This document shows, in pieces, positions 24,220 through 36,094 of a DNA stretch of 64,000 bases. The notes under the pieces are model-generated. The model was not told the origin of the DNA, did not search any database, and saw nothing but the letters and a program-made list of their open reading frames with translations. The number at the start of each line of letters is the position of its first letter. Position 1 is the stretch's first letter. The stretch covers positions 3,504,827 through 3,568,826 of the forward strand of contig OZ025264.1 in assembly GCA_964019135.1 (NCBI GenBank), read 5' to 3'. The stretch comes from Arenicola marina (Eukaryota; Annelida; Polychaeta; Arenicolidae). A program made the translations under genes and the position numbers.

Positions 24220-25615
24220 TCCTAGGCCCCACCCCAGGCCGTAACCCAGACCCCACCCCAGGCCCCACCCGAGGCCCCACCCGAGGCCCCACCCCAGACC
24301 CCAACCCAGGCCCCAACCCAGGCCCCACCCCAGGCCCCACCCCAAACCCCAACCCAGGCTCCAACCCATGCTCCAACCCAGGCCCCACCCCAGACCCCAA
24401 CCCCGGCCCCAACCCAGGCCCCACCCCAGACCCCACCCAGGCCCCAACCCAGGCCCTCACACAGGCCCCATCCCAGGTCCCAACCCAGGCCCTCACACCG
24501 GTTCCAACCCAGGCCCCAACCCAGGCCCCAACCCAGGCCCCAACCCAGGCCCCACCCCAGGCCCCTTCCCAGACCCCAACCAAGGCCCCAACCCAGGCCC
24601 CACCCCAGACCCCACCCAGGCCCCAACCCAGGCCCTCACACAGGCTCCATCCCAGGCCCCAACCCAGGCTCTCACACAGGCCCCAACCCAGGCCCCAACC
24701 CAGGCCCCACCCCAGGCCCCACCCCAGGCGCTAACCCAGACCCCACCCCAGGCCCCACCCCAGGCCCCACCCCAGACCCAAACCCAGGCCCCAACCTAGA
24801 CCCCACCCCAGGCCCCACCCCAGGCCCCACCCCAGACCCCAACCCATGCCCCAACCCAGGCCCCACCCCAGACCCCACCCAGGCCCCAACCCAGGCCCTC
24901 ACACAGGCCCCATCCCAGGCCCCAACCCAGGCCCTCACACAGGCTCCAACCCAGGCCTAACCCCAGGCCCCACCCCAGGCCCCACCCCAGGCCCCAACCC
25001 AGGCCCTCACACAGGCCCCAACCCAGGCCCCAACCCAGGCCCTAACCCAGACCCTACCCCAGGCCCCACCCATGCCCCATCCCAGGCCCTAACCTAGGCA
25101 CGAACCCATGCCCCAACCCAGGCCCCAACCCAGGCCCCAACCCAGGCCCCACCCCAGGCCCCAATCCAGGCCCCACCCCAGGCTCCACCCAGGCCCCATC
25201 CCAGGCCCTAACCTAGGCACCAACCCAGGCCCCAACTCAGGCCCTAACCCAAGCCCTATGCCAGGCCCCAACCCAGGCCCCACCCCAGGCCCCACGCCAG
25301 GCCCCACCCCAGGCCCCAACACAGGCCCCAACACAGACCCCACCCCAGACCTCACCCAGGCCCGAACCCAGGCCCTCACACAGGCCCCATCCCAGGCCCT
25401 AACCCAGGCCCCACCCCAGGCCCCACCCCAGGCCCCACCCCAGGCCCCACCCCAGGCCCCATCTCAGGCCCCAACCCAGGCCCCAACACAGACCCCCGCA
25501 CAGGCCCCATCCCAGACCCCAACCCAGGCCCCAGCAAAGGCCCCAGCAAAGGCCCTACCCCAGGCCCCAACACAGGCCCCAACACAGGCCCTAACTCAGG
25601 TCCCAACACAGGCTC
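24220..25615 (+). repeat. Second 12-bp C-rich array, about 116 copies
   Basis: Same family as 20162-22414 but richer in CCCCACCCCAGG units. Higher-order blocks with CAGGCCCTCACACAGGCC followed by CATCCCAGGCC recur near 24451, 24631, 24895 and 25371. Sub-units are mostly 12 bp, with some 11-bp forms (CCCACCCAGG) that shift the reading frame. The separation of the two arrays by an AT-rich island suggests either a split array or independent seeding. Confidence 0.95.
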
Positions 25616-25669
25616 CATTCGGTCTTGTCCTTTGATTGAGACTAGTACATCAAAATTAATTCTATCACA

Positions 25670-25881
25670 AAGCAGCGTTTTTTCGATCTAAACAGTAATA
25701 TAACCAATAGTCAGTCAGAGCTCGGTAATAACATACCGAACTCAGTTATATATATTAACAATTACGTCATAAATTGACAATCATAGACGTTCAGGAACGT
25801 TTTGCGATAAAAACTTATAGTTTCTATCAAACATTGATACAAGTGGCTTGCCATTTAACAACTTGATTGTTTTGGCCCTGT
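25670..25881 (+). repeat. Direct duplication, copy 2
   Basis: Second copy of 23836-24038, about 1835 bp downstream. It ends at TTGGCCCTGT just before the 27-bp array that starts at 25903. Confidence 0.8.
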
Positions 25882-25902
25882 TTTGTTGGTTGTGGTGACA
25901 CT

Positions 25903-26664
25903 GGAGACTGCGGAGTGCCACTATGCGGCGGAGATTGCGGAGTGCCACCATGCGGCGGAGATTGTGGAGTGCCACCATGCGGCGGAGATTGCGGAGTGCC
26001 ATCAAGCGGTGGAGATTGCGGAGTGCCACCATGCGGCGGAGATTGTGGAGTGCCACCATGCGGCGGAGATTGCGGAGTGCCATCAAGCGGTGGAGATTGC
26101 GGAGTGCCACCATGCGGCGGAGATTGCGGAGTGCCATCAAGCGGTGGAGATTGTGGAGTGCCACCATGCGGCGGAGATTGCGGAGTGCCATCAAGCGGTG
26201 GAGATTGCGGAGTGCCACCATGCGGCGGAGATTGCGGAGTGCCATCAAGCGGTGGAGATTGTGGAGTGCCACCATGGGGTGTAGATTGCGGAGTGCCACC
26301 ATGGGGTGGAGATCGTGGAGTGCCACCATGGGGTGTAGATTGCGGAGTGCCATCACGCGGTGGAGATTGTGGAGTGCCACCATGGGGTGTAAATTGCGGA
26401 GTGCCACCATGCGGTGGCGATTGCGGAGTGCCACCGTGGGGTGGAGATTGCGGAGTGCCATCCTGCGATGGAGATTGTGGAGTGCCACCATGGGGTGTAG
26501 ATTGCGGAGTGCCACCATGCGGTGGCGATTGCGGAGTGCCACCATGGGGTGGAGATTGCGGAGTGCCACCATAGGGTGGAGATTGCGGAGTGCCACACTG
26601 CGGGGGCGATTGTGGAGTGCCACCATGGGGTGGAGATTGCGGAGTGCCACCATGGGGTGGAGAA
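25903..26664 (+). repeat. 27-bp minisatellite array (second family), about 28 copies
   Basis: The unit is GCGGAGTGCCACCATGCGGC plus GGAGATT. The left half interleaves a CCATCAAGCGGTGG variant with CCACCATGCGGCGG; the right half uses CCATGGGGTGTAG and CCATGGGGTGGAG forms. Frames are open on both strands (GDCGVPPCG forward, TPQSPPHGG reverse), and the reverse frame runs about 70 bp into flanking sequence on a TTG. I have no evidence of coding. It is unrelated in sequence to the 27-bp array at 4361. Confidence 0.96.
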
Positions 26665-27102
26665 TGCCATAAATCATTCGCTGATGAGACATCTGTTTCC
26701 ATGGCCACCTCTTGTGGTGGACACCTTAACAAATGGTGATAACTTGTTCGGGATTATTCCAATCATGGTTGAGCAGACAGTTCATGGTAACTACCCGGAA
26801 GCTGAGCCCAGAGGTGTTTATCCTCGCTGCCAGGTGTTGAGGCCGCATGGTGGGTTGTCTTCTCACTTGCTGAATAGGATGTGCCACTCTGATGTGTACA
26901 AAAACAAGATAACCAGAACCAAAGTGCGTATAAAACAGAGCCAAAGTACATAACAAACAAGGCTTAATACATAAGGAAGCATGGAAGCAAGAAAGCCAGC
27001 GAGTTAGATCCGTCCAAATTAAACCCATAATTACCATCACAACATTCAAGTGAAGAGCTGTTGACGCCTCCGAATCCAAATGAATATCCAAGCTCCCCGC
27101 AC
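26665..27102. other. Non-repeat spacer
   Basis: Balanced-composition sequence. The forward frame of the preceding array stays open to about 26953 and reads through MRHLFPWPPLVVDTLTNGDN, but I recognise no family. The region could hide an exon or a piece of an unknown repeat. Confidence 0.45.
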
Positions 27103-27485
27103 GGTGGCGCTACGCAAGCTAGTTTTACCGCTGCTGTCGGCCGGGGGCAAATTTCAAGATTCTTGAAAAACGGTCAAATCAGCTGCAATTTCTCGCGGCA
27201 TTGTAGTTTTCAATAATAAAACATAAAAATAACGAGCTTTGCGTATTTTATAAAGCAAAAAACATCATGTACCCTTTCGAAAAAGTTATAATTGTGACAG
27301 AACTCTTTCTTTTCATCTCCTGATTTCACGTGTTATTAGGCTTAGGCTGGGTCCCAACACTAATTTGTAGAAATCCGCGACGCATTTTGCCTATCAATAT
27401 GCGCGCCGCTTCCCTGGCGAGTGAGTGTGAAAAGGCATTGAGGAAGTAGGCGACAACAGAGATATAATGGAGCCCTAGCGGAGTG
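27103..27485 (-). mobile_element. Dispersed element, copy B, inverted relative to copy A
   Basis: The reverse complement matches 14691-15072. The end GGTGGCGCTACGCAAGCT (27103-27120) corresponds to the right end of copy A. The opposite TIR-like block is decayed here (GCGCGCCGCT, 27401-27410), but the distance between the two TIR-like positions (27106-27409, 304 bp) equals that in copy A. No coding frame is present. Confidence 0.65.
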
Positions 27486-27919
27486 AGACGAAGGCAGAGA
27501 GTGATGAATATCGTCATGTTGTTGAACCTGGTACGTGATCGGAAGGGTTTCATGGCGTCCGGTGGCTCCATCTAGCGCGACGCACGGCAGTAATAAGGAC
27601 ACTCCTTGGCGTGTGTCGCTCGACATTGATGTCCCTGTACGTTGTACAGTACAAACATTATGTCTTCAGGCGGATGGAACCTGTTGACAGGTTAGCAAAA
27701 CACATGGTTGTCAGTGTTTGCAGGCAGACCGCGGCTGACTTATCGGGAGTGGCCGCTCGCCCGCCATCATTGCTCACAATTAATGGACACACATTTAAAG
27801 CAACTCAAACGCTCAACTCAAAGATGAAAAGAAAATGCTAATAGGTTTTAATCTTTCCAAATGATGCATAATAATACTAATGAGATAATTTTGATAACGA
27901 GACATTTGATAACAAGACT
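27486..27919. other. Non-repeat spacer
   Basis: No recognisable gene or RNA. A short frame at 27611-27841 (76 codons) has no domain I recognise. The last 50 bp contain partial matches to the coming repeat (GATAAC blocks near 27890-27915). Confidence 0.5.
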
Positions 27920-30132
27920 GGCGATAACCGGTGACTGGGTACAAGGAGAGATTTGCTGTCCCTAAGAGCCGGGCGATAACCAGTGACCGGGTACAAGGAG
28001 AGATCTGCTGTCCCTAAGAGCCGGGCGATAACCAGTGACCGGGTACAAGGAGAGATCTGCTGTCCCCATGAGCCGGGCGATAACCAGTGACCGGGTACAA
28101 GCAGAGATCTGCGGTCCCTATGAGCCGGGCGATACCCAGTGACCGGGTACAAGCAGAGATCTGCGGTCCCTATGAGCCGGGCGATACCCAGTGACCGGGT
28201 ACAGAGATCTTCTGTTCCTATGAGCCGGGCGATAACCAGTGACCGGGTACAGAGATCTTCTGTCCCTATGAGCCGGGCGATAACCAGTGACCGGGTACAG
28301 AGATCTGCTGTCCCTATGAGCCGGGCGATAACCAGTGACCGGGTACAGAGATCTGCTGTCCCCATGAGCCGGGCGATAACCAGTGACCGGGTACAAGCAG
28401 AGATCTGCGGTCCCTATGAGCCGGGCGATACCCAGTGACCGGGTACAGAGATCTTCTGTTCCTATGAGCCGGGCGATAACCAGTGACCGGGTACAGAGAT
28501 CTTCTGTCCCTATGAGCCGGGCGATAACCAGTGACCGGGTACAGAGATCTGCGGTCCCTATGAGCCGGGCGATAACCAGTGACCGGGTACAGAGATCTGC
28601 TGTCCCCATGAGCCTGGCGATAACCAGTGACCGGGTACAAGCAGAGATCTGCGGTCCCTATGAGCCGGGCGATACCCAGTGACCGGGTACAGAGATCTTC
28701 TGTTCCTATGAGCCGGGCGATAACCAGTGACCGGGTACAGAGATCTTCTGTCCCTATGAGCCGGGCGATAACCAGTGACCGGGTACAGAGATCTGCTGTC
28801 CCTATGAGCCGGGCGATAACCAATGACCGGGTACAGAGATCTTCTGTCCCTATGAGCCGGGTGATAACCAGTGACCGGGTACAAGCAGAGATCTGCTGTC
28901 CCTATGAGGCGGGCGATAACCAGTGACCGGGTACAATCAGAGATCTGCTGTCCCTATGAGCCGGGCGATAACCAGTGACCGAGTACAATCAGAGATCTGC
29001 TGTCCCTATGAGCCGGGCGATAACCAGTGACCGGGTACAAGCAGATATCTGCTGTCCCTATGAGCCGGGCTTTAACCAGTGACCGGGTACAGAGATCTTC
29101 TGTCCCTATGAGCCGGGCGATAACCAGTGACCGGGTACAGAGATCTGCTGTCCCTATGAGCCGGGCGATAACCAATGACCGGGTACAGAGATCTGCTGTT
29201 CCTATGAGCCGGGCGATAACCAGTGACCGGGTACAAGCAGAGATCTGCTGTCCCTATGAGCCGGGCGATAACCAGTGACCGGGTACAATCAGAGATCTGC
29301 TGTCCCTATGAGCCGGGCGATAACCAGTGACCGGGTACAAGCAGATATCTGCTGTCCCTATGAGCCGGGCTTTAACCAGTGACCGGGTACAAGCAGAGAT
29401 CTTCTGTCCCCATGAGCCGGGCGATAACCGGTGACCGGGTACAGAGATCTGCTGTCCCTATGAGCCGGGCGATAACCAGTGACCGGGTACAAGTAGAGAT
29501 CTGCTGTCCCTATGAGCCGGGCCATAACCGGTGACCGGGTACAAGCAGAGATCTGCTGTCCCTATGAGCCGGGCGATAACCAGTGACCGGGTACAAGCAG
29601 AGATCTGCTGTCCCTATGAGCCGGACGATAACCAGTGACCGGGTACAGAGATCTGCTGTCCCTATGAGCCGGGCGATAACCAGTGACCGGGTACAGAGAT
29701 CTGCTGTCCCTATGAGGCGGGCGATAACCAGTGACCGGGTACAAGCAGAGATCTGATGTCCCTATGAGCCGGGCGATAACCAGTGACCGGGTACAATCAG
29801 AGATCTGCTGTCCCCATGAGCCGGGCGATAACCAGTGACCGGGTACAGAGATTTGCTGTCCCTATGAGCCGCGCGATAACCAGTGACCGGGTACAAGTAG
29901 AGATCTGCTGTCCCCATGAGCCGGGCCATAACCGGTGACCGGGTACAAGCAGAGATCTGCTGTCCCTATGAGCCGGGCGATAACCAGTGACCGGGTACAG
30001 AGATCTGCTGTCCCTATGAGCCGGACGATAACCAGTGACCGGGTACAGAGATCTGCTGTCCCTATGAGCCGGGCGATAACCGGTGACCGGGTACAGAGAT
30101 CTGCTGTCCCTATGAGCCGGGCGATAACCAAT
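27920..30132 (+). repeat. 52/48-bp minisatellite array, about 44 copies
   Basis: The unit starts GCGATAACCAGTGACCGGGT and runs through AGAGATCTGCTGTCCCTATG to AGCCGG. Two length classes differ by presence (52 bp, ACAAGCAGAG) or absence (48 bp, ACAGAG) of four bases. The left third is a higher-order repeat of one 52-bp plus four 48-bp units. The right part shows a 300-bp period (TACAATCAG and GGGCTTTAACC markers near 28985/29069 and 29285/29369). Confidence 0.97.
28139..28870 (+). repeat. 244-bp higher-order repeat, three copies
   Basis: Blocks starting near 28139, 28383 and 28627 are nearly identical and exactly 244 bp apart (52 + 4x48). Each holds one long unit followed by four short ones with the same order of TTCTGTT, TTCTGTC and CTGC variants. 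This implies amplification by five-unit blocks. Confidence 0.88.
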
Positions 30133-30994
30133 GTAAGACATCGACCGGCAGGTGCAGGCCGCAGCCTCATCTCGCGCTAATAGGCACCGCCCTGCGCTGC
30201 GCTATTGCCAGCCATTTGATATCTCGTAAGACAAAGCACCTGTCATCGCAAAGAAGCCGGCAAGCGTTACAACCTAATTATCACTCAATGCGCTGGCATG
30301 GCGGAGGGGAGAGACTAGATAAATCATGGCGTGGGGTAAGGAGGGTTGGGGGGGGGGGAGGGTGCAGGCGTGGTAGGGAAGAGGTGCAGGTGGTGGCGAA
30401 GGGGTGAGGTGTGGTGGGGACGGGAAGGGGTTTTAAGTACGCGATTCTGGCATCTTCACCCTTCCATCCCACCTTCCTTACAATCTCCCACCTTCCCACA
30501 CTCACATCCTCACCCTCAAATCTTCACCCGTCCACACCCACACCCTCACATCCTCACCCTCCTATCTTCACCCGTCCACACTCACACCCTCCATGGGGGG
30601 GCCCCCTCCCACTCTCACATCCTCACCCTCATACCTTCACCCGTCCAACCTCCCACCCTCGCATCCTCACACTCTTATCCTCCCATCCTGCCACCCTCAC
30701 ATCCTCTCCCCCTCCCCCCCCGCCCCCACCTTCATACCCACCTTCCTATCCTCACCCTCACATCATACCCCCCTCATACCTTCACACCCACCTCACACGA
30801 TCCTGGCGCGTGACATGTCCCATGGGTGTCAGGCGTCTCTTTGGCTTAGTAATCCAGCGTTTTTCTATCTCAATGACATAATTAATCATATCTTCCCACG
30901 GCAGTAATTCACCACACGACTAATACAGATTGAGGACATTTGCATACAATTAGTTTGTAACAGTAATTCGTTCGTTAGCACACGTAAAGACCGT
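30133..30994. other. Spacer with G-rich and pyrimidine-rich low-complexity tracts
   Basis: A G-rich tract covers about 30331-30430 on the + strand. From about 30463 to 30800 the sequence is C/T-rich with irregular CCTCACATCCTCACCCTC-like blocks; TCTTCACCCGTCCACAC recurs 44 bp apart (30521, 30565). The last 190 bp are ordinary sequence without a recognised gene. Confidence 0.6.
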
Positions 30995-31212
30995 GCCCAC
31001 TTCACCTCACCTCTCCCGCCCATGGACACCTCTCCCTGCCTACTTCCCCTCACCTCTCCCACCCATGGACACCTCTCCCTGCCCACTTCACCTCACCTCT
31101 CCCGCCCATGGACACCTCTCCCTGCCTACTTCCCCTCACCTCTCCCGCCCATGGACACCTCTCCGTGCCCACATAACCTCACCTCTCCCGCCCATGGACA
31201 CCTCTCCCTGCC

Positions 31213-33500
31213 TACTTCACCTCACCTCTCCCGCCCATGGACACCTCTCCCTGCCCACTTCCCCTCACCTCTCCCGCCCATGGACACCTCTCCCTGCCCA
31301 CTTCCTCTCACCTCTCCCGCCCATGGACACCTCTCCCTGCCCACTTCCCCTCACCTCTCCCGCCCATGGACACCTCTCCCTGCCCACTTCACCTCAACCC
31401 TCCCGCCCATGGATACCTCTCCCTGCCCACTTCCCCTCACCTCTCCCGCCCATGGACACCTCTCCCTGTCCACTTCACCTCACCTCTCCCGCCCATGGAC
31501 ACCTCTCCCTGCCCACTTCACCTCACCTCTCCCGCCCATGGATACCTCTCTCTGCCCACTTCCCCTCACCTCTCCCGCCCATGGACACCTCTCCCTGCCC
31601 ACTTCCCCTCACCTCTCACGCCCATGGACACCTCTCCCTGCCCACTTCACCTCAACCCTCCCGCCCATGGACACCTCTCCCTGCCCACTTCACCTCACCT
31701 CTCCCGCCCATGGACACCTCTCCCTGCCCACTTCGCCTCACCTCTCCCGCCCATGGACACCTCTCCCAGCCCACTTCCCCTCACCTCTCCCGCCCATGGA
31801 CACCTCTCCCTGCCCACTTCACCTCAACCCTCCCGCCCATGGATACCTCTCCCTGTCCACTTCACCTCACCCCTCCCGCCCATGGATACCTCTCCCTGCC
31901 CACTTCCCCTCACCTCTCCCGCCCATGGACACCTCTCCCTGCCCACTTCCCCTCACCTCTCCCGCCTATGGACACCTCTCCCTGTCCACTTCACCTCACC
32001 TCTCCCGCCCATGGACACCTCTCCCTGCCTACTTCCCCTCACCTCTCCCGCCCATGGACACCTCTCCCTGCCCACATAACCTCACCTCTCCCGCCCATGG
32101 ACACCTCTCCCTGCCTACTTCCCCTCACCTCTCCCGCCCATGGATACCTCTCCCTGCCCACTTCACCTCAACCCTCCCGCCCATGGACACCTCTCCCTGC
32201 CCACTTCTCCTCACCTCTCCCGCCCATGGACACCTCTACCTGCCCACTTCACTTCACCTCTCCCGCCCATGGACACCTCTCCCTGCCCACTTCACCTCAA
32301 CCCTCCCGCCCATGGATACCTCTCCCTGCCCACTTCACATCACCTCTCCCGACCATGGACACCTCTCCCTGTCCACTTCACCTCACCTCTCCCGCCCATG
32401 GACACCTCTCCCTGCCCACTTCCCCTCACCTCTCCCGCCCATGGACACCTCTCCCTGCCCACTTCCTCTCACCTCTCCCGCCCATGGACACCTCTCCCTG
32501 CCCACTTCCCCTCACCTCTCCCGCCCATGGACACCTCTCCCTGCCCACTTCACCTCAACCCTCCCGCCCATGGATACCTCTCCCTGCCCACTTCCCCTCA
32601 CCTCTCCCGCCCATGGACACCTCTCCCTGTCCACTTCACCTCACCTCTCCCGCCCATGGACACCTCTCCCTGCCCACTTCACCTCACCTCTCCCGCCCAT
32701 GGATACCTCTCTCTGCCCACTTCCCCTCACCTCTCCCGCCCATGGACACCTCTCCCTGCCCACTTCCCCTCACCTCTCACGCCCATGGACACCTCTCCCT
32801 GCCCACTTCACCTCAACCCTCCCGCCCATGGACACCTCTCCCTGCCCACTTCACCTCACCTCTCCCGCCCATGGACACCTCTCCCTGCCCACTTCGCCTC
32901 ACCTCTCCCGCCCATGGACACCTCTCCCAGCCCACTTCCCCTCACCTCTCCCGCCCATGGACACCTCTCCCTGCCCACTTCACCTCAACCCTCCCGCCCA
33001 TGGATACCTCTCCCTGTCCACTTCACCTCACCCCTCCCGCCCATGGATACCTCTCCCTGCCCACTTCCCCTCACCTTTCCCGCCCATGGACACCTCTCCC
33101 TGCCCACTTCCCCTCACCTCTCCCGCCTATGGACACCTCTCCCTGTCCACTTCACCTCACCTCTCCCGCCCATGGACACCTCTCCCTGCCTACTTCCCCT
33201 CACCTCTCCCGCCCATGGACACCTCTCCCTGCCCACATAACCTCACCTCTCCCGCCCATGGACACCTCTCCCTGCCTACTTCCCCTCACCTCTCCCGCCC
33301 ATGGATACCTCTCCCTGCCCACTTCACCTCAACCCTCCCGCCCATGGACACCTCTCCCTGCCCACTTCTCCTCACCTCTCCCGCCCATGGACACCTCTAC
33401 CTGCCCACTTCACTTCACCTCTCCCGCCCATGGACACCTCTCCCTGCCCACTTCACCTCAACCCTCCCGCCCATGGATACCTCTCCCTGCCCACTTCCCC
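31213..33500 (+). repeat. Tandem 1161-bp (27-unit) block duplication in the 43-bp array
   Basis: Sequence at about 31213-32339 is repeated at 32374-33500 with an exact 1161-bp offset (27x43). Variant units keep their order, for example the CCCACATAACC unit at about 32070 and 33231. I noticed only a rare difference (CACCTCTCCC against CACCTTTCCC near 33076). Outside these limits the copies diverge. Confidence 0.88.
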
Positions 33501-35079
33501 TCACCTCTCCCGCCCATGGACACCTCTCCCAGCCCACTTCCCCTCACCTCTCCCGCCCATGGACACCTCTCCCTGCCCACTTCCCCTCACCTCTCCCGCC
33601 CATGGACACCTCTCCCTGCCCACTTCACCTCAACCCTCCCGCCCGTGGACACCTGTCCTTGTCCACTTCACCTCACCTCTCCCGCCCATGGACACCTCTC
33701 CCTGCCCACTTCACCTTAACCCTCCCGCCCATGGATGCCTCTCCCTGCCCACTTCCCCTCACCTCTCCCGCCCATGGACACCTCTCGCTGCCCACTTCTC
33801 CTCACCTCTCCCGCCCATGGACACCTCTCCCTGCCCACTTCCCCTCACCTCTCCCGCCCATGGACACCTCTCCCTGCCCACTTCATCTCAACCCTCCCGC
33901 CCATGGACACCTCTCCCTGCCCACTTCTCCTCACCTCTGCCGCCCATGGACACCTCTCCCTGCCCACTTCTCCTCACCTCTCCCGCCCATGGACACCTCT
34001 CCCTGCCCACTTCACCTCAACCCTCCCGCCCATGGACACCTCTCCCTGCCCACTTCTCCTCACCTCTCCCGCCCATGGACACCTCTCCCTGCCCACTTCA
34101 CTTCACCTCTCCCGCCCATGGACACCTCTCCCTGCCCACTTCACCTCAACCCTCCCGCCCATGGATACCTCTCCCTGCCCACTTCCCCTCACCTCTCCCG
34201 CCCATGGACACCTCTCCCAGCCCACTTCCCCTCACCCCTCCCGCCCATGGATACCTCTCCCTGCCCACTTCCCCTCACCTCTCCCGCCCATGGATACCTC
34301 TCCCTGTCCACTTCACCTCACCCCTCCCGCCCATGGATACCTCTCCCTGCCCACTTCCCCTCACCTCTCCCGCCCATGAACACCTCTCCCTGCCCACTTC
34401 CCCTCACCTCTCCCGCCCATGGACACCTCTGCCTGCCCACTTCACCTCAACCCTCCCGCCCATGGACACCTCTCCCTGTCCACTTCACCTCACCCCTCCC
34501 GCCCATGGACACCTCTCCCTGTCCACTTCACCTCAACCCTCACGCCCATGGACACCTCTCCCTGTCCACTTCACCTCACCCCTCCCGCCCATGGACACCT
34601 CTCCCTGTCCACTTCACCTCAACCCTCACGCCCATGGACACCTCTCCCTGCCCACTTCACCTCACCCCTCCCGCCCATGGATACCTCTCCCTGCCCACTT
34701 CCCCTCACCTCTCCCGCCCATGAACACCTCTCCCTGCCCACTTCCCCTCACCTCTCCCGCCCATGAATACCTCTCCCTGTCCACTTCACCTCAACCCTCA
34801 CGCCCATGGACACCTCTCCCTGTCCACTTCACCTCACCTCTCCCGCCCATGGACACCTTTCCCTGCCCACTTCACCTCAACCCTCCCGCCCATGGACACC
34901 TCTCCCTGCCTACTTCACCTCAACCCTCCCGCCCATGGATACCTCTCGCTGCCCACTTCACCTCACCTCTCCCGCCCATGGACACCTCTCCCTGCCTACT
35001 TCACCTCAACCCTCACGCCCATGGATACCTCTCGCTGCCCACTTCACCTCACCTCTCCCGCCCATGGACACCTCTCCCT

Positions 35080-35470
35080 GCCCACTTCCCCTCACCTTTC
35101 CCGCCCATGGATACCTCTCCCTGCCCACTTCACCTCAACCCTCCCGCCCATGGACACCTCTCCCTGCCCACTTCACCTCACCTCTCCCGCCCATGGACAC
35201 CTCTCCCTGCCCACTTCCCCTCACCTTTCCCGCCCATGGATACCTCTCCCTGCCCGCTTCACCTCAACCCTCCCGCCCATGGACACCTCTCCCTGCCCAC
35301 TTCACCTCACCTCTCCCGCCCATGGACACCTCTCCCTGCCCACTTCCCCTCACCTTTCCCGCCCATGGATACCTCTCCCTGCCCACTTCACCTCAACCCT
35401 CCCGCCCATGGACACCTCTCCCTGCCCACTTCACCTCACCCCTCCCGCCCATGGACACCTCTCCCTGTCC
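35080..35470 (+). repeat. 129-bp (3-unit) higher-order repeat, three copies
   Basis: A trio of 43-bp units marked by CCCCTCACCTTTCCCGCCC then GGATACC, a TCAACCCTCC unit and a standard unit repeats near 35082, 35211 and 35340. One copy has CCCGCTTC in place of CCCACTTC. The interval is 3x43. Confidence 0.8.
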
Positions 35471-35669
35471 ACTTCACCTCACCTCTCCCGCCCATGAACA
35501 CCTCTCCCTGCCCACTTCCCCTCACCTCTCCCGCCCATGAATACCTCTCCCTGTCCACTTCACCTCAACCCTCACGCCCATGGACACCTCTCCCTGCCCA
35601 CTTCACCTCACCCCTCCCGCCCATGGACACCTCTCCCTGCCCACTTCACCTCACCCCTCCCGCCCATGG

Positions 35670-35890
35670 ATGCCACTCGCTGCCCCTCCCTCACCTCCCC
35701 ACCGACACCACTCTCTGTCTCTCCCTCACCCCTCACCGACACCCCTCCCTCACCCAACTGACACTCCATGTCTCTCCCTCACCTCCCCACCAACACCCCT
35801 CCCTGCCCCTCCCTCACCTCCCCACCAACACCCCTCCCTGCCCCTCCCTCACCTCCCCACCGACACCACTTCCTGCCTCTCCCTCGAATC
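35670..35890 (+). repeat. Decayed 35-bp derivative at the right end of the 43-bp array
   Basis: CCCTCACCTCCCCACC(A/G)ACACC-like blocks repeat at 35 bp (ACCTCCCCAC at 35781 and 35816), without the CGCCCATGG core. It seems to be a shortened relative of the 43-bp unit. Confidence 0.6.
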
Positions 35891-36094
35891 GCATCACGTA
35901 CACCCCCTCCAAAGGTGTGCACAGGTAAAACCAGTCAACAGGTGTCCTTGACTACCGCATTCGAGGTCAATGGAGGCTCAATTACTGCACCGCCCGAGGG
36001 AATGTGACTAGCTGACAACATCCCTACAGTAAGCGCCCCCTGTTGACGACTTCCTGCTGGAGATCCACGTGGAAACCTCCCAGATAGGAGTGAA

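Larger units (their letters stand above)
30995..35669 (+). repeat. 43-bp pyrimidine-rich minisatellite array, about 109 copies
   Basis: The unit is CCACTTCCCCTCACCTCTCC followed by CGCCCATGGACACCTCTCCC and TGC. About four fifths of bases are pyrimidines on this strand. Common variants are TTCACCTCAACCCTCC, GGATACC and TGTCC. Open frames of up to 1233 codons exist in all three forward frames because the unit lacks stops and 43 is not a multiple of 3. Occasional CATAACC units close one frame at 32079 and 33240. The same family recurs inverted at 41050-41770. Confidence 0.97.

Noticed and set aside
25827-26732. A 301-codon reverse-strand frame with TPQSPPHGG repeats that runs beyond the array
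   Set aside because: It starts on TTG, only short flanking sequence is included, and the opposite strand is open too. The evidence for coding is too weak.
30993-35951. Proline/serine-rich proteins of up to 1233 residues across the 43-bp array
   Set aside because: All three forward frames are equally open because the unit lacks stops and 43 is not a multiple of 3.
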